DNA of 64,000 nucleotides from Paragonimus skrjabini miyazakii (GCA_014338405.1 JTDE01000127.1:124658-188657); one strand, 5' to 3'. Shown: positions 48,881 through 61,413, counted from the first letter of the stretch. Numbers and translations are program-made. The notes: generated from the sequence alone by a model not told the origin.

Positions 48881-51474
48881 GTTGTAACTTTGTTTTGTCC
48901 GTCTCCGTGCATTATGCAATAAGTAACGTTTATGAGGTACCTGATTAAAGAATGAATCACAGATTCAGTGTACTTCTTCAAATTGATTATAAAATATATA
49001 CAAGAAAAAATTAATGACGAACATTCCTGTGAAGCAATTTCACTTGTTAAAAGGTTTGCGTGTTTGTAAAGCAGCAATCTTATGGAGGTTGTGCCTAGAT
49101 TGTCTAATTATAGGAGACGTTTTACTTTTAGCAAATATTTTTCCACTGTGCAAATTTGCGTCTATCATTTGATGTTACAATTTTCGTTGCACTCATCAAA
49201 TTAAAGTTCTGATTACCATTATTTTGGTCTAAGAGGATGATTTCATTACGCATGACTAGGGAAAGGTTTCGCGGCCAGCCTAGCTATTAATTTTGGTGTC
49301 AAAGAGTGCAATTTCTAGTTTGTTTCGCAATGTTACATTTCCCATTTATATAATCAGCTGCTGTGTGCACTTGCTCAGTAAAATTGACCAAAACATGAGT
49401 CTCAATGAAATTTGCTTTTGCATCATTACTTCTCGTGTTTAAATATATGATATAACATGTTGTTGATATAGGGGGTCTTTTTCGTACACGGAGCGAGAAC
49501 ATTTATCTTCAAGCGTTTGAAGTGTGATAATAAAAAGTGATCAATATTGTATACGGCGAAAAAATAGCTTTAGTAACACTGCAAAAAATACGCACTTAAA
49601 GTAATTTGTGACAGTTATAGAAGGAATGCTTAGTTTAATTTAGTTGCTTTGATGGTTAGTATATAGAGTTTATGAATTTCAATAATCTATACAATTCCGG
49701 CTGTGTCATTCCTAGTACCTACGTGACGCCAACCGGTTGAAACGGGGCACCTTATACTCAGCTGAACTGTCTGGTTTATGTCAATGGTATAGCCCTTTGT
49801 GTGTGTAGCTCTCACGTTTGGGTATAAACCTTTGCGTTGAGGAGTATGCAGTGTGATCAGAGAACTTTGTTCTTGTCGAGTAAAAGTAGCAAATGTTTTT
49901 GAAGGCAAACAAGCTACTTTGTCGCCAAAAACCGTGATCGCACAAGTTAATTTGTTGTTACAGTCTTATCAGTAACAGGAAAATCACGACAAATGTATAT
50001 TAACTGGGATGAACATATTCACTGGGAAACCATAACACCGGATTGTCATCATTTTGAGTTTTAAGTTGGACCGTTGTAAAATGGTATGATATCTTTTAAA
50101 TAAAAATAGTTAATTCAGTTAGTAAATCCTGAGAGTACTGAAGGGTTTAAATGTTGTGTGAAATTTTTATTCAGGACACAATATCCAAAACAACATTAGG
50201 CAGGTATAGCGGTTCACTTCCTATGAAAGGTCACCGCCGCGTGTCGGGCATCAAGTGACACTCAAGAACGAGTAGAATTTATGATTTAGCAATAATGACT
50301 TAGTAAATGTGCCGGAACACTATGTGGGCGACTGAGATAAGCATCTGACTCACGTTAATGAGCAAGGTAAGGGTGGATTAATGTAGATGGAGCAGGTATC
50401 CTTAAAAGCCTTTTTGCTAGTTGGTAACATGATGGTATACAAGAATATCATTTTCTAATAGTCTCTCACCATGATTGAAAGGGTACCTCCGGAAGCATTA
50501 TGTTTACGCTAATGCTTTTTGCCTTCTATTGAATCTTACGAATCGGTCTAGGATAGCAGGAGAAACCCAGATAACCGAGTTAGTCGATTCAAACACACTC
50601 GGGTATATCGGCGCGAAGTGCAAACGAACCTGTAAATGACCATTAGTTTACATAAGGTTGGTAACTTACACACCAAAAGTCTGCCTTCTACAATAGGTGT
50701 TGTAGGCATCCACAAGAGTGCAAAGGTATTGTAGGAATACAAATCAAAGGTGACGTAGTTTTATGATAATTAGTTGCTATTGGTGGTATACATGTAATTA
50801 GGTCAGTGTTCACATAAAGTCGGTAAAAGGTTTTGAGCACCTTAGTGGTAGCACGGTAAAATACTGATGGATAGAAAGGCAAAAGATGTTCCAAGCAACA
50901 TAATATTTGTGGGGTTGTACGTACCCAAATTTTTTCACAATGCACCGATTATGATTTGCCTAATACAATCGTAAATGACTAAAATATAATGCAAACGATC
51001 ATACTGCTTTCTGAAAGTCCTTGGCTGAAAGCTGTTCAAATATAAGTTCATACTTCTCATCGGCATTTCACTTGAGTAGCCATCCCTCAACATTTTAAGG
51101 AAGGTTAGAGAACATAAGTGCTGAACACTACGGATTCACGAAAACCGACGAGTTCTACATGAATGATTTGAAAAGCATAGTCATTTTTTCTTTTTTTATT
51201 ATAGGTAGTCACGCCATGTTGTCTGGAACTTTTGCAATAGGTTTTTATCTGCTAATATTTACCATGAAATGGTTTGGTTACTAAATATGCTATTCCTTTC
51301 TAATATGAGAAATATATGTACATGAATTCTTTGAAAAAATAAAGGCTCTACTACCGGATCATTTTGGTACAAATTTACTAGTGGTCGAAAGAATCTCGAA
51401 TGAAACACGATTTTCTGTCGAACTCAAATTACTGACGTTGCAATGTACGTTTGGCCAATTGAATACTAGGAGAC
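48881..51474. other. no recognised feature
   Basis: Low-GC DNA with short frames only; no repeat or RNA signature was seen. Confidence 0.4.
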
Positions 51475-52193
51475 ATGGCTTGCTTGGCCACGTTTTTGGC
51501 CATGTTGACAAATGACCACTCCTGTATGGGAAAGTCAGTAGAATTCTACTTGCAGACGTCTAATTTCTGTTTTGAAACTTCGAACTTAGCTTCATCGAGG
51601 TCTTTCACTAGCCGATCGTCAGTTTGTACACTATGTCTAAGAAATTTCTACAAAAGGTTATCCAGCAGGCGGGCTTTCCTCACTCTCGTTTTCAACCATA
51701 AGTTCAAAAGATGAGGTTTAGTATCGTGGTGATATATAACTCGCACAGGTAGATTAACTAGAGTTACTTGCATTTCCCCTACTCCCAAATTCCCACACAA
51801 ATGTTTGACAAGAAAGCCACTGAAGTGATTGATAAAATTTAAAGGTTTACCATTTGGCTGACCCAACATGAAATGTAAGCAAGAGATCGTAGTATAACTG
51901 CAAAAAGTGAATTCAAAATGCAAAGTAAAATCCGCAACCCACTGGTGGACAGATATAAAGGAATCCGTCAGAAAGAGACCACCTAAGTAAGTTTCAATGA
52001 GGTTGACACACGTAACCGATCCTTCAGAACGGAATGGATGTGTGTAGGTTACATAATTATTAGCGAAAGGGTCAAACATGCACCCTACATTTTGACGTTT
52101 ACATATTTGAACCATCAATTTGTTTATGTGTTGCACAAATGGAGTACTGTTTGTAAGAAAATGGATATGTGTGTGTTTCAGCTCATCACCCAA
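51475..52193 (-). pseudogene. decayed ORF, unrecognised
   Basis: The minus strand is open for 181 codons from 52,193 to 51,648. In the same frame, after a TAG, come FLRHSVQTDDRLVKDLDEAK and a KLDVCK stretch, then after a second TAG a further charged stretch to about 51,475. An open frame this long is not expected often by chance here, and the charged 3' part looks protein-like. The first 120 residues are rich in F, H, T and C without a motif I know. A retroelement remnant is the simplest guess, but nothing in it proves that. Confidence 0.25.
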
Positions 52194-52274
52194 AGGGGCC
52201 GAATACAGAAAACGTCACAGAAGTTCGGAGTGAAAAAGAGTTCGCAGTTAAGGGACTGGTTCCCACAAACATGA

Positions 52275-53683
52275 GCCTACTTTACCATAACAGCTAATGT
52301 GCCAAAAGTAATAGCTTGGCGGTTTTAGTTGCCCGTCATCTCTAGATGTATTCAGTACATGACTCGACGATTTTGCGCTCATCCAAGACGATACTTTTAT
52401 ATATTATCGACATACTGTTCTATTTCCTTATGTGATCTGCCTTCCACCCTTCTTAGACATCAATGAAGAGCGCTTACATACTATATCACGTGTTCGGTAG
52501 CCTCAGTCTGATTCCGACGATTCTTATTTATGAATACTTTTAATCAGTATCAATTTCTTCTGTTCTAACGAAGCTGACGCTTAACTACATCCCACAACAA
52601 CTGACTTTACGATGCTGCTGTTGATGACAACACGCTCATAAAGATATTACGAAGACCATCCAGACTTGAATGCACTTCAGTCATTCTGTACCATGTAGAG
52701 AATAACCTTTGTGTTGGCGATCCACTGTGTCGAAATGATACCACTTCTACACGTCTAGTTATATGAACTTAGCCTCTTGTACACTCATTTTTGTGGGGCA
52801 ATCCAAAACAATCAACTGAAGGGATCTAATATAGAAGCCAGTTGCTAAATGTCGGTCAGGTGCAGTAACCCACCGGCCATCATATAGTTAATGACGGTTA
52901 ATGTAGGTTACGATGTTGTAGACTGCTCACAACCAAGTCGTTGTAAAACAACAGATATCAACAACTTACAATGAAGCTCCGCACAGGGTTGTTAATATTC
53001 AAGTGATTAGTCCGGATTTTTTGGAATTAAACCATTATACATTGGTTGCTGTTTCATTTGTACTCAGACCACAATCTTGCGTAGAAATAAACGCATGTAA
53101 CCAATGGTTAATCAGTAATTTTGGCGGTCATCCAGAATTCACGCCCAATCACTGTATGTAATCTCGTCTGTTATTGTCCTGCGATTCTAGAGCAATACGA
53201 TGGAGATATTCAACGTCCCTAATCTGAAGATGGTGTTTTGTGAAGTCATTATGCATCTTGGATATTATACTAATCTCAAATTAGTTAGACAATCGTGGTT
53301 ACCTCCCAATCACGATTAGTCAGCCACTTGCCTTAAAACAAAAGCCGTAATCGCTTTCGTTAACCATTCGCCTGGTCCCCCTCCAAATTCCCCATTGGTT
53401 CCGAAAAGATGATCGAATAAAGTAACGAGACTATTAGGCGAGAGTTTCAGCTGCACCGCTGACCAGTAAAAGTTACCAAAGATTTAGAAAACCTATAACG
53501 TATCAACCGTTCTCATGGAAGGTAATTGTATACAACCTACCAAATACAGGTCGATTATTTAATAACTCGCGTCACTATTCTTTGAAGCCCTACTCGATGA
53601 TCAGTTCAGACTGACACTGTACGCCGCATACTATCACTCGGCAAACAATTTGAGGTCCAAAAGCGCCTTCTTGGTTAACTAAC
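52275..53683. other. no recognised feature
   Basis: Short frames on both strands, no motif or repeat identified. Confidence 0.4.
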
Positions 53684-53790
53684 CTGTGTGAAGCGAGAAG
53701 CCTTTGGCCAAGGTGACTGATAAAGGCGAGACAATGAATGTTATCTTTTTGGATTCCTTTAAAGCATCCGACAATAGTAACTATACAATC
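53684..53790 (-). CDS. candidate internal exon, 107 bp
   Basis: The minus-strand acceptor CGAATTCTTATTTACAG precedes base 53,790. The donor CACACAG/GTTAGT follows base 53,684. Only phase 0 is open through the segment; the other two entries meet stops. The translation, DCIVTIVGCFKGIQKD then HCLAFISHLGQRLLASH, is a plausible pair of helices, and the exon exits in phase 2. The terminal exon at 22.7-22.9 kb enters in phase 2, so the two could join, but an intron of about 31 kb would be needed and no homology links them. Family not recognised. Confidence 0.35.
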
Positions 53791-55299
53791 CTGTAAATAA
53801 GAATTCGCCACTTTAGCCAAGTCGGTCTTTCATTCCGATGGACAAGCGATAACCCTAGCGACCGATGTTTTGACTTGAGGATTGATGAGTTGTTGTTCCA
53901 ATGACACTCCATGACTAATGTCTTGCCCTAGGGTTTCGTTCTGGTGCTGCTGATAGTCCTGTTATTTCTCATTGAAATGTCACGACTCTTAAGCTCTGCA
54001 GGCTACAATACGGATAGGAAAAACTATTAAGTCTAGGATCTTTTTGAGAAAAAATGCTTCAGGTTTGCCTTACTACCTTGCTGTGACATAATTGCTTCTG
54101 TTGAACCACTTTATAGGTTAATTGATGGGTCATTCACTCATAGCGAGTGTGACATAGAAACGATAGTCAGCACAAATACCAGCTTTTCCATTAAACCAGC
54201 CTTGATAAAAATATAATTTGACACCACATCTATAGCTGACACAATTTTATTTCTTTATTTCGAGGTGAATATTTACTTTGTAGATGGCAAATTGTGCGCC
54301 ATATCCAACTGACTGAAAAAGTACTATGCTGGATAGCAATGGTCATTCTGACGTTTCAATTTCTTAATTTGAAATATTGCTCAAATCGGGTAACTTTTCC
54401 ACAACTTATCAAACTGTGGGAAACAATAATATACTAACCTACAGAATTTCACAACAGCTGCTGAATTCGCTGAAACGCATGCTCCAAAACATTCTCTTTT
54501 CTATCATTCAGTAAAGTCGCAACACCTTTGAGTCATCGACAATATCCACTATATTTTTGCAGTTTCAGCGTATGCTTAATCTGACAAGCTCAGCTGAACA
54601 CGGTCGTAGAGGAGCCGTCGAAAGACGACTTTGGGTGACATTTTTATGCACACTTCCATGAAACTATTTGAGTTAATCGAATAGCTTTACCACATTACCA
54701 AATTTGATGTCACGTTCAACGCCTAATGCAAACACTAGCAAGATGTTGACTGCTAGGTAGTCTGTTTCATGTCTTGGTGTCCAGGTCCGATTGATGCTTC
54801 CGCTTTTCTCTTTGTCTACTGTTTGTTTACGTTTTATGTCACATCACGATACTAGCAACTATTCACCAAACTGGAGGGTTTATAGACTCTTCACAGCTAA
54901 GCCTGTGATCCTGATTCTGACATTGAATCAGGTGCACGAAAACCTTCTTAGTCTGCTTATACTTGTAAGTTCTATTGATCCCATTGATTGCTATGTTTTT
55001 TCTGTAAGCATCATTTTCCGTTTTGAAAATTTACTGGTTCTAGTCGATCAAAATTAAATCTAGGATGACAACCTTAAAATACTAATTTCCTCCATACTGT
55101 TTTTTATAAAATGTTGGCTATTTGATGAGTCTTTTATAGGAAGTATCCACACTTTCCGGTAAACTTCATTCTTATTTGAAATCCTCCTAATTAAAATTAA
55201 AAGATAGCTATTTAATCAGATGAACTAAACGATTATTCGTAAGCAAACTTGACTGGGAGTTTGTAAGTAAGAATTCGATTGTGCTCAACATAAAACCAG
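53791..55299. other. no recognised feature
   Basis: An 88-codon plus-strand frame at 54,791-55,057 is hydrophobic but has no recognisable motif. Nothing else is seen. Confidence 0.35.
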
Positions 55300-55362
55300 T
55301 AGGGCAGTGATTAACATGGTTTGCTTGTGACAACATGGACAGAGTTCAAATCGTCGTTATGC
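55300..55362 (+). repeat. tRNA-like SINE head, copy F
   Basis: AGGGCAGTGATTAACATGG (55,301-55,319) fits box A and AGAGTTCAAATCG (55,341-55,353) fits box B, about 31 bases apart as in tRNAs. It parallels the head of the 57-kb copy (GACGCAGTGGTAAACACGG ... GGAGTTCTAGTCC). No ribozyme core or body follows, so it is a head-only fragment. Confidence 0.45.
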
Positions 55363-56089
55363 CAATGATTTACAGAAGAAGAAACTCAGGCATTCTGTGT
55401 TTGAGTTCCGAATTCCAGCAAATTACGTTACTTTAATCATCACTTAAGATCAGTAGGCATTTTCGTTGATATCCATCGCATCAACATTTTGAGTTGCACT
55501 ATTCGGTAAAGAGCAACTGTTTTTATACGCAAACTTTTGTAGCTTGAACTTGGTATGAGCTCATCAGGATGCATCGGTATTCAGAGCTAACATATAAGCA
55601 TACGATTCTGAATCATATTTTTTTCTAAAGGCGCTTGACTTTTGCCACTTGCGTTGAAATCTAACAGCGCTGCATATATATTTGGTGCCAACAAAAACTA
55701 AGTTTAAGTTCACATGCCTGTGATGTGACTGCGATGACCACTGCTGCGCTGGCTTTACATCAGACACGACCGAATTACTATCGTATCTAAACACTCAGTT
55801 ACGATCATGTTCATAATTACAGACAAATTATTTGGTTTGGTATTCTATCATACAAAGTGTATGTGGCATCAATTTTGTTTGCTCGGTTTAATGCAAGATG
55901 TAATGTTATAATCTGGCCCACAACACGCCTATTTTTGTTTACCGTTGTTATCGAGAACATTAACGTCACTTTCTGTTACGATAAAGAAGCTGAATTGGAT
56001 CTGTATCGACTAATCAATAGATCTCCTTTTTACCTTAGTTTACAAGGCAAACCTCCGATTCTTTTGACAAGTTTCGAAGCATAAGACAA

Positions 56090-56240
56090 AAAAGCTCTAA
56101 CAAGAGCAAATGCTCATTATTGTGCCTCTTCTTAGAAAGGGCCGGTTTGATAATCGATGAGGGCGCCAGAGCCGTAATCGATTGTAAGTAATGTTTAATT
56201 CATACTAACGAAAAACTCACCACTTGCCAAAAACCAGAAA
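56090..56240 (+). repeat. hammerhead-SINE family, copy E
   Basis: GCTCT-AACA-AGAGC (56,094-56,107) keeps the stem II hairpin, followed by AAA. The catalytic CTGANGA is lost. Downstream, GGGCGCCAGAGCCGTAATCG and TTGTAAGTAATGTTTAATTC follow the body of the 57-kb copy (AGGCGACCAGAAAG..., CTGTAGGTAATGTTCAATCC). It is the first of three family members within 1.3 kb. Confidence 0.5.
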
Positions 56241-56829
56241 AGCCATGTTACGTGCACACCAACTCTCTCATTTACACAGATGATTCCTTTTGTTCTCGAA
56301 ATCGAATCGAACAGGGTTGGAGCCAGAAAAATTCAGCAACGCTTTCTTTGCGAAGCCTCGTAGCTACTGGCACATTTTTGCTGTGATGTAAGAAAATCTA
56401 AACGTGCCGATAGTCAAAGCCATGGATGAAGCCATACGAATCCAGTGGCCTGTTTCTAACTGATTACAACTGTACTGCAAGTAAAATCCGTATGTAGGTA
56501 AATTCGCCTGCAATTTCGATGCCGTTTAACGAAGGCATTTGAGTAAAGATGCGGGAACCAACTACGGATTCTTCATCGCTCTTACGAAGATGACTGTTTT
56601 TAGCGAACATAATATATTCTGATTTACCCGCAAAACTTTCGTGGCTCCATTACATGCCAACTCCCAAAACGCTAACAAGTTTACAGTTATAATTAACATA
56701 ATCCGTTTACAGAATAGAACCGTGGATTTCTACGAACACGCGAGGGCTTGTGGAATCAATTAAACCATACTGAAATATAGGTTGAACATCACCCATAATT
56801 AATCGCAACTGTTGCACCCCCAAAGACTC

Positions 56830-56905
56830 CAGTCAGATGATGTTCAATCTGCACGTAGACCAAAATCGCCTGCTGCTTATCAGTTATCAAAATACCTCTC
56901 AACAA
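56830..56905 (+). repeat. hammerhead-SINE family, 3' tail copy A
   Basis: ATGTTCAATCTGCACGTAGA, CCAAAATCGCCTGCTGCTTATCAG and CAAAATACC match the 3' tail of the 57-kb copy (ATGTTCAATCCATATGAAAA, CCAAAATCCCCTACTACTCATCAG, GAAATACT). The head and ribozyme region are not recognisable upstream. Confidence 0.6.
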
Positions 56906-57074
56906 GTCTTTGATTTATGTGATCCCAACTTGGAGAGAAGTCCTAATTGCGGAGTTATCGATTGGAGTTAATAGACATTAACTGTCTCCTATCGAGAAGA
57001 TCGGGCAACCTAATCATTACCCACAAGTGAAAGTGGTTGAGTGTTCACATATGATTTTTCGGTTGTGCCCAATG

Positions 57075-57330
57075 TGAGGTCAATGACGCAGTGGTAAACA
57101 CGGTCGCCTAATGAAAGCGTGGTCGGAGTTCTAGTCCCGGCAGTGGCAGTGATATGCACTACTGACGAGCTCTTATGCGAGCAAAAATCGAGTCTAGTGC
57201 TTCCATTTGAAAGTAGGCGACCAGAAAGTCTGTGGCTGCGATCAACTGTAGGTAATGTTCAATCCATATGAAAACCAAAATCCCCTACTACTCATCAGTA
57301 ATACTGAAATACTTCTGCGATAACTTAGCT
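57075..57330 (+). mobile_element. hammerhead SINE, best-preserved copy B
   Basis: A tRNA-derived Pol III head has box A TGACGCAGTGG (57,084-57,094) and box B GGAGTTCTAGTCC (57,125-57,137), 30 bases apart. It is followed by a hammerhead-type core (57,156-57,200), a body shared with copies C, D and E, and a 3' tail shared with copy A. This head-ribozyme-body order is that of the schistosome SM-alpha SINEs, whose ribozyme trims the element transcript. No poly(A) tail or target-site duplication is obvious. The copy is diverged, but more complete than the others in the window. Confidence 0.7.
57156..57200 (+). ncRNA. degenerate hammerhead ribozyme core
   Basis: Stem I: GCACTA (57,156-57,161) pairs perfectly with TAGTGC (57,195-57,200). 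The conserved CTGACGA is at 57,162-57,168. Stem II: GCTC (57,169-57,172) pairs with GAGC (57,179-57,182) around the loop TTATGC. Position 57,183 onward reads AAAA where the core needs GAAA, so the catalytic G12 is changed to A. A minimal stem III region then leads to the cleavage triplet GTC at 57,192-57,194, directly before stem I. This is the short-helix-III type I layout of schistosome hammerheads. G12 acts as general base in cleavage, so this copy should be inactive or very slow. Confidence 0.7.
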
Positions 57331-60300
57331 TAAACGCTACTCTATATCGCAAATTTGACTGTTATTTGAGGTTTATGCAAACAATCGATTAAAAGCTATT
57401 CAAGAAAAGGATGACATTCTTTGTGTTTTAACAAGTAATAGGTCAGTTTCATTTCGAACCCCGATATTGTTTGACTTGTGCATCTTGCACTTGCTTGCAT
57501 TTCGAGCAAACCATGCTACTTTATCTTGGTTATTCAGTATGGATTGGACTTAACAGAAGAGATGGATCAACCGACCAGTAACCCAATTCACGTTCATATA
57601 GAACTTATAATTAAGCAATAGTAACCTGTATCTTATTCTACAGTCATTTTCATCAGAAACTGCCATGAACTACTTATTCACTTGCATATGTTTATTGGGT
57701 TTCCATTGAACGTTTGACAACTGGTGCTAGCTAAACTCTAACAGCGCTGTGAGACTGATTTACATTCTCCCATTTCGCATTAGAAATGTGGCAGGCAGGT
57801 TTTCGCAACTAGATTTATGCCCAGCCTGTCACTGTTATTGTCTCGTTCACTTATTCTCTCATCTGTTTAGCATTCCGTGGTCTCAGATGTTTGGCTGACT
57901 GTAGATCACATAACATAAATTTTCCTTTAAACATTTTACTCTCCATGAAGTTCATGGGACAACAAATCTCAACGTAAAACGGCTGGTCTAAAAATATGCG
58001 GTTGAACCGATTGTGGCCAAAAAAGGAAATTAGCAGAACAGAAAGAAATGGTAACCCCAATATTACCAGAACCGAATGATTGCTAATCCTCAAAAATTCT
58101 TTCCAAATCACTTCAAACTTTGAATGACTTAAAAGAAAGTTTTCGATTTATCATATCTGGTCTGATGATGTTAATGACCTACCACCGAGACGTTTAACCG
58201 ATTAGCTCGTTATTTTGGGTCTCAGTGTAATTATTGGACCCGTTTAATTACTTACACGTTCTATCAAAACACCTTATTTAAGATTTTATGTTCCAAGGCA
58301 CAAATATGACAAAAAAAGTAGCATTGAAGAACATGTCTGATGTAGACGGTAAATCCATTCAGTTGAGGTTTGGACACACTGACAATCTCGTGAAAATGTG
58401 TCTTTTATCTATAAAAACAACCTTTCTTCAATCAAATTTGCGTAACAGAAGCGTAGGACCTATTTAAGAAATAGTGAATGCATTCCATTTGCTCTTGTCA
58501 GTTGTAATAGAAAGCATCTCTGAGGAACAAAGGAATTAAAAGGAGAAGTTAAGGGACTATTTCTATACTAGTCACTTATCCCACAAACCCATCGCACACG
58601 AGGTTCACGGTCAGTGGCATTTGCACACAGGACCTTAGCTTATGCTTGGCAAGTTGTCTCTCGAATGTTGTTTGGGTGACAGGCTTGTAGTAACACATAA
58701 GCATTCTAGAGATAATCATCTGGGAAGCTATCCTATGTTGTCTAGCCAGAGCTCTTAACAGCTATATCTATGTAAATGCCACTGCAGTTCTAGTTGCACT
58801 GTGCACACAAAGAAGCTTACGCAGTTTTGGTACCGACTTATTAATATGAGGGAATGCTAGCCATCTAGTGAGATAAAGCAGGTTCAGTTTTGCGCTACAT
58901 AACCACCAAATGATATGCGATGTACACTTTGGGGAAATGCGGCATGTTATTATTTCTCTTATACTGTGCGCTACTTTATCGCTATAGTTTGAAGAAACTA
59001 GTGAGAAAGTGCAAAGCAGTTTACTAGTAACGCCGATTTCCACAGGTTAAACAGGATGTCTTCATAAGCAATGAAAAGATTTACAAAAGTATTTCATTTG
59101 CTCCGGTTAATGGTTCGCTGTGATCAGCAACCTCTCTTGTGAACCAATGGAACCGCTGACCTCGTATTTATAAGTTTTAACCACCACCCCTGAGTTAAAC
59201 CCAGCAGGACTCGCTGTTATCCTTCAGTCTTCACGAGTTCAACACTTTCTGGTCTAGCATTGAACGTTGAGAAAGGTAGGTACTCGACTTTTCAAAATTT
59301 TGCTCAATTTCACTGGCTGATTACCCGCGAGAATCGTCCATATACGACCAGTTGGCGACGTTCACGTCGGCCAAACAAAACATCCCTCTATAAGAACGGG
59401 TCAAATGATATCCAGTGATTTATTTGACTGGTAGATAGTCAACTTCTCTCGATATTTCTTTTGTGCTACATTTCTGAGAGTACTAAAGTAGACTGCTGGG
59501 TAATCGAATAAAACCTACTTAATTAAAAGTTTCCTCTGTCTACACCCTTCCGGTTTTCTTAAAGTAATTTTAATAAGTAATCCTCATTGGAAAGTGGATG
59601 GCACTGAACTGCCTAAGAGTTGTAATGAACATCCGAAAAACATTTTGAATTGGCCCACTTAATGGAGATTTGTAATTTACAACTGGATAGCCGGATAAGA
59701 TTGGTATCAGCTGCATAGGATTCCCATGTTTACGGTCTAAATATACATGTCAAGAGAGAAAATTTGATGATTTTGTCTAACATGCTTCACCAAAAACATA
59801 CACATTTATTTCATAAACGCACTCGTTAATCTGGATTTCATAAGAAACCGGATAAATCAACGTTTAGAATTTGTGGCGCAAAACATCTCCAATCGGTTTT
59901 GCTACAATAAAATATATATGTCGTTAAAAATAGTCAGGTGAATTGTTCAGAAAAATGTACGAGGTGACGTATTCTCCAATACTTTTTCCACGAACATCCA
60001 GCCTGACTGTTAAGAAATTCACTAGGTATATTACGCATGGGAAAGATAAGCACGTGATTAGACAGGCAGTGACTAAATTTTATATAAAGTTTTCAATTTA
60101 TATCGCTGTTTACTGTGTTCATTCAGCCCTCAGCGAACAATTTTGTCTTTTCAAACCATCCACTCTATTGCGTTTAAAATGTCGTTACGGTGTCGTCCTC
60201 CTCTTCTCCCCAATTTTAATGCGCTCTTCTCCATCCTTTTTAAATCATCGTCTGAATACAAGTGCTCTTGAGCACTTCCGATTGATTGGGTTACTCGCAA

Positions 60301-61413
60301 TTCGATTTTTCAAGTTGCTCATTTGCAACGAACGTGGTTACGGGCAGGTCACTTGCCATTAAATATGTAAAAGCTAAGTTGGACAATGTAATATTGCGCA
60401 GAATTCCAGCTCATTCGGTTTATAAACAAAACAGTGGGGTTTGTTTTCAGTATATTGCAGTGATGTGTTGATATGCAGCTCAAAAGGCGAAACTTGATTT
60501 GAGGATCCTATACGAGCACTAAATGGATGGAGAACTTTGTTGCATAAAGTTTAGAATGTAACAGTAAGGCGCATCCTTCACGACGATGACTGATTTATTC
60601 AATACGTTGGAAGTGTTTTCCAGGTACGTATTGCAAGGTGAGAAAACGTAGGTTGCGAGATTATCAAATCAACTTTTAATCCCCAAAAATGAAAAAAATT
60701 ATGAAACTACAAAGTTTTCAAATTCACCAGACTAAGAGCAAAATAAGTTCAACTGAAAGATCTGCATCAACATAAACTCGCCGTCGACGTTGGCTATTTC
60801 GTACAGGGGGCCGTTAGCATTTATTAGCAATGTTACGTGCGGTGAACTACTTTGATAAGTGTAGATTTATACGCTCATCATCAAATCAAGCTAACGTCCA
60901 GTATTAAGTGGACGGTCGGGCATCCACGAATGTTTGACAGTCAAGTTCACGCTTGTGCTACTACAGTTCTTCTTCTGCCTACGCCAGCGATTTAATCAAC
61001 AATCTCAAAATATGCCCACGAAAAGTTCACTGTACCTACTGATATCGCGCTCGCAATTATGTATGAACGTTTGTAATTTATGAAGCGTTCTTGTCCTAAA
61101 ATTTATACAGATTCTGTTGACCGAATTCAAGCTGGAGTAATCAGACAAAGCATCACAATGCTATATATCTCATTTATAGGTGTGGTTATTCATTCAAACA
61201 AATAACCTGGTGGGAATAACAGCTGCAAATAACCTAATCACTTGGAGGTTTTAGTGATTGAAACTATTTTGAGTTTGCTTGAGACCTGAAAACTCTAATA
61301 GCATGAGAGTGAGATAGCATTGTTTGATTTAGTAACGTTATTTGGGAAACTAGTTTATTGAAATTGCGAATTTTAGGAGAATTGCGAAATGAGACCTAAA
61401 TAAGAAAATTTAC
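57331..61413. other. no firm gene
   Basis: A minus-strand frame at 58,111-57,851 has one strong hydrophobic segment (SVLVILGLPFLSVLLISFFG) followed by a charged tail, but no splice signals or family. A 139-codon plus frame at 59,943-60,362 is unrecognised and within chance length. A tRNA-like fragment at 59,140-59,215 is listed separately. Confidence 0.3.
59140..59215 (-). repeat. possible tRNA-like SINE head
   Basis: On the minus strand AGGGGTGGTGGTTAA (near 59,191-59,177) resembles box A, and GCGGTTCCATTGG (near 59,156-59,144) resembles box B. The spacing is a few bases short. Just downstream, 59,112-59,132 folds into a hairpin (GCTG-TGAT-CAGC inside GGTT...AACC). It is weaker than the other SINE heads. 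Confidence 0.25.

Noticed and set aside
55300..55362. Functional tRNA gene
   Set aside because: Box A and box B are present, but no acceptor stem or complete cloverleaf can be formed; it matches the SINE head instead.
59943..60362. 139-codon plus-strand ORF
   Set aside because: No motif or plausible composition bias; length is compatible with chance in this DNA.
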